A DNA stretch of 16,728 nt from Actinomycetes bacterium. Its GTDB lineage: Bacteria > Actinomycetota > Acidimicrobiia > Acidimicrobiales > RAAP-2. The stretch spans positions 1 to 16,728 of the forward strand of contig JAJYXS010000213.1 in assembly GCA_021801615.1 (NCBI GenBank), read 5' to 3'. Position numbers and translations under genes: made by a program. Every line of letters begins with the position of its first letter. Positions within the stretch are counted from its first letter, which is position 1. Positions 6,543 through 13,399 of the stretch are shown here, one piece after another. The notes under the pieces are model-generated. The model was given only the letters and a program-made list of their open reading frames with translations. It had not been told where the DNA came from and searched no databases.

Positions 6543-7058
6543 ATGGAGACCTGGGACACCATCAGAGCACGTCGCAACGTCCGGCAGTACACGGACCAGC
6601 CGGTGGCGCGCGAGGATCTCGAACGGATCCTCGACGCGGGCAGGCGTGCACCCTCCTCGACGAACTGGCAACCGTGGCATTTCGTCGTGGTGACCGAGCG
6701 CAGGCAGCTCGGCGAGCTGTCGGCGGTGTGGCGCGGCGCCGGGCACGTCGCCACGTCCGCGGCCACGATCGCCCTCGTGGCCTCCGCACAGGACGACGAC
6801 GCCCGTGCTCGGGTCCTGCAGTACGACCTCGGGCAGGCCACCGCGTACATGATGCTCGCAGCGGCAGATCTCGGGATCGGTTCGGGCCACGCCTCCGTCG
6901 ACGACCAGGACGAGGCGAGGCGGGTGCTCGGCCTCCCCGAGGGCTACTTCTGCGCATACCTGATCGCGCTGGGCTATCCGGCCGACCGGCCGCTCGCCCC
7001 GATCGCACACCCCGACCGGCGGCCCTTCGACGACGTGGTGCACTGGGGCCGCTGGTAG
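6543..7058 (+). CDS. Nitroreductase family FMN-dependent oxidoreductase
   Basis: The 171-residue product is a short member of the nitroreductase family, flavoproteins that use NAD(P)H to reduce nitro compounds, quinones or flavins, usually as dimers with FMN. Seen are the N-terminal TIRARRNVRQYTDQPV (FMN phosphate-binding arginines), the RRAPSSTNWQPWHFVVV strand-helix near residues 34-50, and the C-terminal GYFCAYLIALGYP with the following PL. At 171 residues it lies at the low end for the family, like the minimal actinobacterial forms. There is no ribosome-binding site; a -10-like element ends six bases before the ATG. It is transcribed away from the radical SAM gene across about 180 bases; whether it supplies electrons to that enzyme is an open guess. 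Confidence 0.9.
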   Translation: METWDTIRARRNVRQYTDQPVAREDLERILDAGRRAPSSTNWQPWHFVVVTERRQLGELSAVWRGAGHVATSAATIALVASAQDDDARARVLQYDLGQATAYMMLAAADLGIGSGHASVDDQDEARRVLGLPEGYFCAYLIALGYPADRPLAPIAHPDRRPFDDVVHWGRW

Positions 7059-7122
7059 CAGAGGGCCTGCCCTGGGAACGCGTCCTCCCTCGCCGGACGA
7101 CCGTGCAGCCCGCTGCCCGAGG

Positions 7123-7128
7123 TAGCGT
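7123..7128 (+). promoter_or_regulatory. -10 element for short alaS, leaderless
   Basis: TAGCGT fits TANNNT and is followed by exactly six bases before the GTG at 7135. No ribosome-binding site exists in the 30 bases upstream. A -35 is not convincing. Confidence 0.42.
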
Positions 7129-7134
7129 CGGCCT

Positions 7135-9021
7135 GTGGACGCCTCGCAGATCCGGCAGGCCTACCTGGACTTCTTCGTGGCACGCGGCCACGCGCCGATC
7201 GCCCGGGCGAACCTGGTCCCTCGCGAGGACCCGACGACGTTGTTCACCGGGTCGGGGATGCAACCGCTCGTCCCCTACCTGCTCGGCGCCGCGCACCCGA
7301 CAGGCGACCGTCTCGTCGATTCGCAGCCGTGCCTGCGCGCCGAGGACATCGACGACGTCGGGGACACCCGGCACACGACGCTCTTCGAGATGCTCGGCAA
7401 CTGGTCGCTCGGGAGCTACTTCAAGCAGGAGCAGCTGCCCTGGGTCTTCGAGCTCCTCACCGACGTCGTCGGTCTCGACCCCTCCAGGCTGTTCGCCAGC
7501 ATCTTCTCGGGCTCCCCCCGATGGGACATCCCCCCTGACGACGAGTCCGAGCTGCTCTGGAAGGAGCTCTTCGTCGGTGCACAGCTCGACCCCGTCGTGA
7601 TCCACGCCGGCTCGGCGGACCAGGCGGCCGCGCAGGGCGTCGGCGACGCGCGCATCGTCGGTTACGACGAGTCCCAGTGCTGGTGGAGCCGGTCCGGGCC
7701 ACCGGACGCCATGCCGGCCGGCGAGCCAGGCGGGCCCGACTCCGAGGTCTTCTACCTGTTCCCCGAGGTCCCCCACGATCCTCGCTTCGGCGTGCACTGC
7801 CATCTGCACTGCGGCTGCGGCCGGTACGTGGAGATCGGCAACTCGGTCTTCATGCAGTACCGCAAGACCCAAGACGGCTTCGAGCTGCTTCCCCAACGCA
7901 ACGTCGACTTCGGCGGCGGCCTGGAGCGCATCGCGATGGCCTCGGCCGACGCTCCTGACGTCTTCGCGATCGACCTCCTCGCCCCGCTGCTCCACGAGAT
8001 CGACACGATGCGCGCGTCGGCCCGGGCCCCGGAGCCTTCGGGAGACGACGACCGCCGAGCGGGGCGCATCATCGCCGACCACACGCGCGCCGTGGTCTTC
8101 CTCGCGCTCGACGGCGTGGAACCGTCCAACAACACCCAGGGCTACGTCATGCGCCGCTTCGCCCGCCGGGCGATCCGTCAGGGACTGCACCTGGGCATCG
8201 ACGAAGCGCTCCTGCCCCGACTGTGCACGACCGTGGTGGACACGTACCGCGACGCCTACCCCGAGCTCGAGTCGCGCGCCGCTGAGATCCGCGCGGTGCT
8301 CGAGCGCGAAGAGACGCTCTTCCGCAAGACCCTTGCGAGGGGAGTCCGCGAGCTCCCGCGTCTCGCAGGGAGCGAGCTGACCGGAGACGCCGTCTTCAAG
8401 CTCTTCGACACCTACGGCTTCCCGCCCGAGTTGAGCGTCGAAGAGGCGCGCTCGAACCTCATCCCGGTGGACCCGTCCTGGCAGGCGAGGTTCGAGCAGC
8501 TGATGGCCGAGCAGCGCGACCGATCGCGGACGGCCACCGCCGGGATGTTCAAAGGCGGTCTTGCCGACCGCTCGGCGGCGACGACGCGGCTGCACACTGC
8601 GACCCACCTGCTCTACAAGGCGCTTCGCCTCGTCCTCGGGGACCACGTGGTCCAACGCGGGAGCAACATCACGCCCGAACGGCTGCGGTTCGACTTCTCG
8701 CACCCGCGAAAGCTCACGCCCGAGGAGCTCGCGAGGGTGGAGGCCATCGTGAACGACGCGATCGCGAGGGGCTGGCCGATGAACGTGAGCGAGATGTCGC
8801 CAGAAGAGGCGTTCGCGCAGGGCGCCCTGGGGGCATTCGGGGACCGGTACGGCGCGATCGTCACGGTCTACACCGCGGGAGACCCCACAGGCGAGTGGTA
8901 CAGCAAGGAGATCTGCGGGGGACCGCACGTCGCCCACACCGGTGAGCTCGGCCACTTCCGCATCGTGAAGGAGGAGTCGTCCGCAGCCGGTGTGCGACGC
9001 ATCCGCGCCGTCCTCGAATAG
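7135..9021 (+). CDS. alaS: Alanyl-tRNA synthetase, short form without C-Ala domain
   Basis: The 628-residue product attaches alanine to tRNA(Ala). The class II catalytic core is complete: TLFTGSGMQPLVPYLLG (about 32-49), motif 2 in RHTTLFEMLGNWS, and motif 3 in GGGLERIAMA (about 259-268). The editing domain carries HTATH (487-491) and CGGPH (594-598), whose His, His, Cys and His would hold the zinc for hydrolysing misacylated tRNA; the usual CGGTHV has P in place of T. The protein ends right after GVRRIRAVLE, so the DHHA1/C-Ala region (some 250 residues in typical AlaRS of about 880) is missing. Frame and spacing show no sign of a truncated longer gene. The length and wording, such as the CHLHCGCGRYVEI segment, match the form I recall from Patescibacteria. 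The start is GTG, apparently leaderless. A full-length copy may exist elsewhere. Confidence 0.92.
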   Translation: MDASQIRQAYLDFFVARGHAPIARANLVPREDPTTLFTGSGMQPLVPYLLGAAHPTGDRLVDSQPCLRAEDIDDVGDTRHTTLFEMLGNWSLGSYFKQEQLPWVFELLTDVVGLDPSRLFASIFSGSPRWDIPPDDESELLWKELFVGAQLDPVVIHAGSADQAAAQGVGDARIVGYDESQCWWSRSGPPDAMPAGEPGGPDSEVFYLFPEVPHDPRFGVHCHLHCGCGRYVEIGNSVFMQYRKTQDGFELLPQRNVDFGGGLERIAMASADAPDVFAIDLLAPLLHEIDTMRASARAPEPSGDDDRRAGRIIADHTRAVVFLALDGVEPSNNTQGYVMRRFARRAIRQGLHLGIDEALLPRLCTTVVDTYRDAYPELESRAAEIRAVLEREETLFRKTLARGVRELPRLAGSELTGDAVFKLFDTYGFPPELSVEEARSNLIPVDPSWQARFEQLMAEQRDRSRTATAGMFKGGLADRSAATTRLHTATHLLYKALRLVLGDHVVQRGSNITPERLRFDFSHPRKLTPEELARVEAIVNDAIARGWPMNVSEMSPEEAFAQGALGAFGDRYGAIVTVYTAGDPTGEWYSKEICGGPHVAHTGELGHFRIVKEESSAAGVRRIRAVLE

Positions 9022-9062
9022 CCCTCCGCCGGCAGGGGCGCTCCCACTCCGGCACCGGCCCG

Positions 9063-10070
9063 ATGGAACATGGTGGCATGAGACGTCCGGCCGCCCGGAG
9101 AACGGCGCCGCCGATCGGCCGTGCAGGTGCGACGTCACCCGTTGCACGTGCGCGTCCGTCTCGCGAGCCGAGCCCTCGAGCCCTCGAGGCGATGGCGAGC
9201 GCCGCCGACCGCGCGCGGCGATACCGAGAGGGAACCGGGGAGACGGAGGGGAGCGACGAGACCGGCACACGGAAGCTCGTCTCGCGCTGGAGGGCGAGCG
9301 GTCGGCCGCCGGCGGCCTCGCGCCGCTCGCCCGCCTCCCGGCAGCTCGACCGTACGAGGCCCAAGGCGCGCCGGACGCGGATGCCGATCGTGGCCGCAGC
9401 TTTCGGCGTGGTCGTCCTGGCTGCTGCGGGCCTGGGGCTCGGAATGGCACTCGGATCACCCGGCCGGCAAGCGGGACACCCCTCGGAGAACCTGCGCACG
9501 GGCGGCGGAGCGTTCACGCACACGGCCACGGGCACCGCGCAGGGGGCAGGCACGCGCACGGCCCAGGGGGCAGGCACGCCGTCAGGGGCAGGAGGCGGGG
9601 CGAACGGCAATCCCGCACCTGCGCGAGCCCCCTCGCGGAGCACGGGCGTGAAGGCTCCGCCATCCTCGGAGACGCCGCCGGCTCCGCAGTCGGCGTCGTC
9701 TCCGTCAACGCCGCCGTCCTCCAAGACGCCGCCGACTCCGGCAACGCCGCCTTCCAAGACACCGCCCTCTTCGACCACGGAACCGGCCTCCCCCGCTCCG
9801 GCCGCCCCTGGAGCTGGCCCACGGATCGTGTCGGTGTCCCCCGCCTCGGGAGCCGCGGGGCGGACGGTGCTGGTCGACGGCTCGGGGCTGTTCAGCAGCA
9901 ACGGTCTCGTCGTGGCGCGCTTCGGCGCCAGCACCGCGCCGACGAGCTGCAACTCGGAGAGCTCGTGCACCGTGACCGTGCCCGATCTCGGCAGCCGCCC
10001 CTCGACGGTGCCCCTCACGATCCTCACCGAGGGCGGCACCTCGAACTCGCTCAGTTTCTCGTACACATAG
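9063..10070 (+). CDS. Membrane-anchored protein with C-terminal IPT/TIG domain
   Basis: This 335-residue protein has a strongly basic, probably disordered N-terminal part (1-106), one membrane helix (about 107-131), a long glycine/threonine then proline/serine/threonine-rich stretch (132-252) and a C-terminal IPT/TIG immunoglobulin-like domain (253-335) beginning RIVSVSPASGAAG. A cytosolic N-terminus and wall-spanning linker with the domain outside is the likely topology. Cysteines 296 and 302 in the domain could form a disulfide. TIG domains act in binding or as structural modules; no enzymatic part is present. The start is uncertain: ATG 9063 or ATG 9078 (330 residues); GAACAT ends six bases before the latter. 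It is monocistronic and converges with the alpha-hydroxy-acid dehydrogenase gene. I cannot name a function. Confidence 0.72.
   Translation: MEHGGMRRPAARRTAPPIGRAGATSPVARARPSREPSPRALEAMASAADRARRYREGTGETEGSDETGTRKLVSRWRASGRPPAASRRSPASRQLDRTRPKARRTRMPIVAAAFGVVVLAAAGLGLGMALGSPGRQAGHPSENLRTGGGAFTHTATGTAQGAGTRTAQGAGTPSGAGGGANGNPAPARAPSRSTGVKAPPSSETPPAPQSASSPSTPPSSKTPPTPATPPSKTPPSSTTEPASPAPAAPGAGPRIVSVSPASGAAGRTVLVDGSGLFSSNGLVVARFGASTAPTSCNSESSCTVTVPDLGSRPSTVPLTILTEGGTSNSLSFSYT
9540..9579 (+). repeat. Two 16-bp exact repeats at 24-bp period inside the TIG gene
   Basis: CAGGGGGCAGGCACGC occurs at 9540-9555 and 9564-9579. Each copy encodes QGAGT within the linker just outside the membrane, so the linker has grown by an in-frame eight-codon duplication. 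Confidence 0.8.
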
Positions 10071-10106
10071 GCGCAGATCGTCTCCGGTGCCCGTCCTCGT
10101 GATGGC

Positions 10107-11282
10107 TCAGGGACTGGGGACCTCGAGCCAGTCCGGGCCCAGCTGGTCGACCGAGGAGCAGCCCATGAGCACCATCGTCCGGCGCATCTCCGTTCGCAGG
10201 ATGTCGAGGATCCGCTCCACTCCACGCTCCCCAGCCGCCGCGAGCCCGAAGAGGTAGGGGCGCCCGACCAGCACGGCGCGCGCGCCGAGCGCGAGAGCTG
10301 CGACGACGTGCGAGCCGCGGCGGATCCCGCCGTCGATCAGGACCTCGGCGTCGCCGCCGACCGCGGCGACCACCTCTGGGAGCACCCGAAGCGTCGCCGG
10401 AGCGCCGTCGAGTTGGCGCCCCCCGTGGTTCGAGACGACGACGGCGTCCGCGCCCGCGTCCACCGCCCGGCGTGCGTCCGTCGCGGACAGGACACCCTTC
10501 ACGAGGAACGGACCGTCCCACCGCCGGCGAAGATGCTCGACGTCGTCCCACGAGAAGGGTGACGCGACCGAGCTGAGCAGTCCGCCGCCGTGCTCGGAAG
10601 GGTCCGCGCCACGCCTCGAGAGCTTGATGCCGGTCGCGGCGAGCTGCGCCGCCCAGCGCGGGCGCGCAAGCGCCTGGACGCCGAGCGGGACCGCGTTGTG
10701 CGCGTCGAGGCGGAGCGGTGGTGCCACCCCGTGACGCACGTCGCGCTCACGGTTGCCGAGCGTCGGCGTGTCGACGGTGATCATGAGCGCCTCGACGCCG
10801 GCGGCAGCTGCCCTGTCCGAGAGCGCGTCGGCCTCTGCGAGCCCACCTGCCGAGTAGAGCTGGAACCACACCGGCGCTCGCGACTCTTCTGCGACCTCTT
10901 CCACCGGACTGCCGGCGACGGTGCTCAGCACCGACACGGTGCCCTTCGACGCCGCCGCGCGTGCCACCCCGGCGGGACCGTCTGGGTGGAGCAGGCGGAC
11001 CAGACCGCACGGACCGAGCAGCACCGGGAAGTCCAGGGTCTTGCCGAGCACCGTGACGCCAAGGCGCGGCTGAGTGTCCCCTGATGCCATCTTCGGCCGG
11101 AACGCAACCGCGGCGAACGCGTCTTCGTTCCTACGCATCGTCACCTCGTCGTCCGCCGCGCCGTCGACGTAATCGAAGAGCACGGCCGGCAGCTTCCTGC
11201 GCGCCACGCGTCGCGCGTCACGGACGCTGTGCAGCCTCTGGGCGGCGCGCACGTCGGCACGGGAAAGAAGTTCGTCGAGCAT
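10107..11282 (-). CDS. FMN-dependent alpha-hydroxy-acid dehydrogenase/oxidase
   Basis: The 391-residue product is a TIM-barrel flavoenzyme of the lactate dehydrogenase/glycolate oxidase family, which oxidises 2-hydroxy acids to 2-oxo acids with FMN. Seen are the N-terminal FDYVDGAADDE with its conserved tyrosine, LLGPCGLVRLLHPDG, WFQLY, the VSNHGGRQLDGAPAT signature with catalytic His286, and the FMN-phosphate region DGGIRRGSHVVAALALGARAVLVGRPYLFGL. The substrate (lactate, mandelate, other) cannot be read off. Proteins of this type are often labelled LldD or MftD, but no mycofactocin gene is nearby, so I give no symbol. Its ATG (11282-11280) directly follows the SDR stop codon with GGAGGGGAG upstream, so translation is coupled to the SDR. 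Confidence 0.9.
   Translation of the reverse strand: MLDELLSRADVRAAQRLHSVRDARRVARRKLPAVLFDYVDGAADDEVTMRRNEDAFAAVAFRPKMASGDTQPRLGVTVLGKTLDFPVLLGPCGLVRLLHPDGPAGVARAAASKGTVSVLSTVAGSPVEEVAEESRAPVWFQLYSAGGLAEADALSDRAAAAGVEALMITVDTPTLGNRERDVRHGVAPPLRLDAHNAVPLGVQALARPRWAAQLAATGIKLSRRGADPSEHGGGLLSSVASPFSWDDVEHLRRRWDGPFLVKGVLSATDARRAVDAGADAVVVSNHGGRQLDGAPATLRVLPEVVAAVGGDAEVLIDGGIRRGSHVVAALALGARAVLVGRPYLFGLAAAGERGVERILDILRTEMRRTMVLMGCSSVDQLGPDWLEVPSP
10111..10134. terminator. Inverted repeat between convergent genes
   Basis: GGACTGG (10111-10117) and CCAGTCC (10128-10134) form a seven-pair stem with a ten-base loop. It lies 40 bases past the stop of the TIG gene and just inside the 3' end of the opposing dehydrogenase gene, a place where it could stop transcription from the plus strand. 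There is no T-tract. Confidence 0.33.
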
Positions 11283-12065
11283 TCAGCTCCCCTCCGTCGC
11301 ACGTCGATGGACCGTCGTCGCGCCGCACTGGTCGCGGGCGAGCACGACGAGCGTGTCGATGTTCACGTGCGCCGGCCGCGTCACCACGAACGCGATGCAG
11401 TCCGCGACGTCCTGCGCGCTGAGCGGCGTCATCCCGCGGTAAAGGGCCTTTGCACGTTGCTCGTCACCGTGAAAGCGGACTCTGCTGAATTCCGTCTCGA
11501 CCATGCCCGGGTCGATCTCCGAAACTCTGACGGGGTGGCCGAGGAGCTCCATGCGAAGGACTCTCGAGAACGCGCGTTCGGCGAACTTTGCGGCGTTGTA
11601 GCCGGCGCCACCGGTGTAGGGCTCGTAGCCCGCAATGGACCCGACCGTCACGACGTGCCCGTCCCCGCTCGCTTCGAGCAAGGGAAGGAGGCGTTTCGTC
11701 ATGCGCAGCGTGCCCAGGACGTTCACGTCGTACATGGCCCGCCACTCCTCCTCGTCTGCGGCCTCGATCCGGTCGAGCCCGAACGCACCTCCGGCGTTGT
11801 TGACGAGGACGCTGCATGCGCCGATGTCCGCACAGAAACGGTCAACCGACGCGGCATCGGTGACATCCAACGGCGACCAACGGCCTCCGATCTCCTCGGC
11901 GAGCGCACGAAGTCTTTCTGCGCGGCGGGCGCCCACCACCACGTCGAACCCGAGGTCTGCGAGGCGCCGCGCGGTGGCCTCACCGATCCCGCTCGACGCC
12001 CCCGTCACGACCGCCACCCGCTTCGTCTTCGTCGCGCCCGTGGCCCCGCTGGTGATCTCGGTCAC
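11283..12065 (-). CDS. SDR family NAD(P)-dependent oxidoreductase
   Basis: The 260-residue protein is a classical short-chain dehydrogenase with the Rossmann cofactor motif TGASSGIG (21-28), NNAGG (89-93), the structural Asn115 and the catalytic Ser143, Tyr156 and Lys160 in YNAAK. The ARR at 46-48 after the second strand suggests a preference for NADP(H). It resembles the YdfG/serine 3-dehydrogenase-like group that acts on small hydroxy acids, which would suit the hydroxy-acid dehydrogenase that follows; this is inference. The GTG start at 12065 is supported by AAGGTGG eight to nine bases upstream. The stop is joined directly to the next gene's ATG. The Rpf-like gene ends only 41 bases upstream, so the SDR may also be read from that gene's promoter. 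Confidence 0.9.
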   Translation of the reverse strand: MTEITSGATGATKTKRVAVVTGASSGIGEATARRLADLGFDVVVGARRAERLRALAEEIGGRWSPLDVTDAASVDRFCADIGACSVLVNNAGGAFGLDRIEAADEEEWRAMYDVNVLGTLRMTKRLLPLLEASGDGHVVTVGSIAGYEPYTGGAGYNAAKFAERAFSRVLRMELLGHPVRVSEIDPGMVETEFSRVRFHGDEQRAKALYRGMTPLSAQDVADCIAFVVTRPAHVNIDTLVVLARDQCGATTVHRRATEGS

Positions 12066-12106
12066 GGGCTCGCCACCTTCGGGGTCGGGCGCAGAACGGA
12101 CCTGGC

Positions 12107-13327
12107 TCAGCTGCGGCACGGGTCGTACCAGGGCTGCTCGCCGTCGGCGTTGTACAACGCGATCGCGAGCAGATCTTGAGCCCTCGGCGACGCCTGATAG
12201 GGCGGGACGCCGGAAAGTGTCGGCATCCCCGCGAGCCCGGCGGCCAAGTCCCACGTCGGCTGCGAGAACTGAAAAGCGCCCATGTACTGCCCTGTGGGTG
12301 AGATCGCCTGGTAATTCCCACTGGACTCCGCTTGGACCACGCAGCGCAAGAACGCGTTCAGCGGCGGCAGCCCGCCTGTGGATGGCGGTGTGGGAGGTGC
12401 CGCGCCAGGCGGTGCTGCGGGTGCTCCAGAAGGCGGTGTGGCGGACGCTCCCGAAGGCGGTGCGGAAGGTGCCGCGCCAGGCGGTGCTGCGGGCGTATCG
12501 GAGGAGGCTGCGGAAGGCGCACCGGCGGAGGAGGACGACGTGCTTCCGCCAGTGGAAGGAGCCGGGGACCCGGCGGTCGGGGCGTTCGATGCAGCCGGCA
12601 AGAGCTGGGCGGCTCTGCGCACTTGCTGACGCGCCCTTAGGACCTGCTCGCGGGCGATGAGGACCTCCAGCTCTCCGGTGATCCCGGCGCGCTGACGCGC
12701 GAGCTCCTGCTCGGTCGACCGGGCCGCGGCGAGCGCAGCGTCCGCGCCGTTCATCTCGTGGTGCGCGCGATCCGCAAGCTGTTGCACCGCCTCTGCCTCG
12801 GCGCGCAGCATCCGCTGCTCGAGCTGAAGCCGGTCTTCAGCCGCTCCGAGGTCTCCCGCCATCACCTGCACGTACACCGTGCTCGCGTCCTCCGAGGGCG
12901 TCGCGGCGAAGAGCGCGCTCGTGCCGCCGGCCTGCGTGCCACCCTCCACGTACGTCATGACCGCGGCGCTACGCAGTCTCCCTCGATCCTCGAGGATGTG
13001 ACGTCGCGTCGCGCCCATTGCCGCCTCGAGCCGGCGCAGGCGAAGATCATCCGCGGCGATGCTCTTCACGTACGCGGAACGTTGCTGCAGATAACCGTTG
13101 ATCTGCAACTGCTCGAGCACCATCTGCTCTGAGAGCACGGACGCCTGCTGCTGGAGGCTCGCTGCCGGGTTCGCGCCTGCAGGCGCGACGGCGAGGCACA
13201 GCGTTGCACCGAGCACCGCTGCGACACCGAGGCTGCACAGGGCTGGCACGACCGCTCTCGCCGCCGACACCGCGCCCCGTCGCACCGGCTCCGAATCGGC
13301 CGCGAGGGCACGCCAGAGGACGGTCAC
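12107..13327 (-). CDS. Secreted Rpf/transglycosylase-like protein with coiled coil
   Basis: The 406-residue product has a long signal peptide ending near AGANPAA (about 53), a helical coiled-coil region (about 55-230) of the sort found in actinobacterial wall-hydrolase activators and PcsB/RipA-type proteins (including VMTYVEGG), a low-complexity A/P/S/G linker (about 245-318) and a C-terminal lysozyme-like domain (about 320-406). In that domain Glu334 in CVVQAESSGNY is the likely catalytic acid, and Cys329 and Cys404 can form the disulfide known in resuscitation-promoting factors. It probably cleaves or remodels peptidoglycan outside the membrane. The GTG start at 13327 is nine bases after a strong -10, with no ribosome-binding site, so the transcript is nearly leaderless. 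Its neighbours are a KimA-like transporter upstream and the SDR downstream. Confidence 0.85.
   Translation of the reverse strand: MTVLWRALAADSEPVRRGAVSAARAVVPALCSLGVAAVLGATLCLAVAPAGANPAASLQQQASVLSEQMVLEQLQINGYLQQRSAYVKSIAADDLRLRRLEAAMGATRRHILEDRGRLRSAAVMTYVEGGTQAGGTSALFAATPSEDASTVYVQVMAGDLGAAEDRLQLEQRMLRAEAEAVQQLADRAHHEMNGADAALAAARSTEQELARQRAGITGELEVLIAREQVLRARQQVRRAAQLLPAASNAPTAGSPAPSTGGSTSSSSAGAPSAASSDTPAAPPGAAPSAPPSGASATPPSGAPAAPPGAAPPTPPSTGGLPPLNAFLRCVVQAESSGNYQAISPTGQYMGAFQFSQPTWDLAAGLAGMPTLSGVPPYQASPRAQDLLAIALYNADGEQPWYDPCRS
12395..12493 (-). repeat. Duplicated 27-bp segment in the Rpf-like linker
   Basis: The same 27 bases, beginning AGGTGCCGCGCCAGGCGGTG on the plus strand, are found at 12395-12421 and 12467-12493, 72 bp (24 codons) apart. 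They encode AAPPGAAP in the linker. The duplication keeps frame and adjusts only linker length. Confidence 0.82.
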
Positions 13328-13336
13328 GGGAGCCCC

Positions 13337-13366
13337 TGTCTAGCGAGAGATCGCGCCTTTCGTCAA
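13337..13366 (-). promoter_or_regulatory. Strong sigma-A type promoter for the Rpf-like gene
   Basis: On the minus strand TTGACG (13366-13361) and TAGACA (13342-13337) are separated by 18 bases, close to the housekeeping consensus. The GTG start follows nine bases after the -10, so the leader is only two or three bases long. This is the clearest promoter in the window; it rules out a riboswitch leader on this transcript. Confidence 0.68.
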
Positions 13367-13399
13367 GGTGCGGCGCCCGAGAGTGGTTCGTCCGTGCAA

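Noticed and set aside
6562..9459. 965-codon open frame on the minus strand
   Set aside because: It lies opposite the nitroreductase and alaS, both secure by family motifs; its composition is that of a GC shadow.
10107..11282. Mycofactocin gene mftD
   Set aside because: The family fits loosely, but the nearby radical SAM protein is about 4 kb away on the far side of three genes, does not look like MftC, and no MftA precursor is seen.
13328..13399. Cyclic di-AMP (ydaO) riboswitch before the Rpf-like gene
   Set aside because: Such riboswitches precede rpf genes in some actinobacteria, but here the gap is 72 bases and a good promoter leaves almost no leader.
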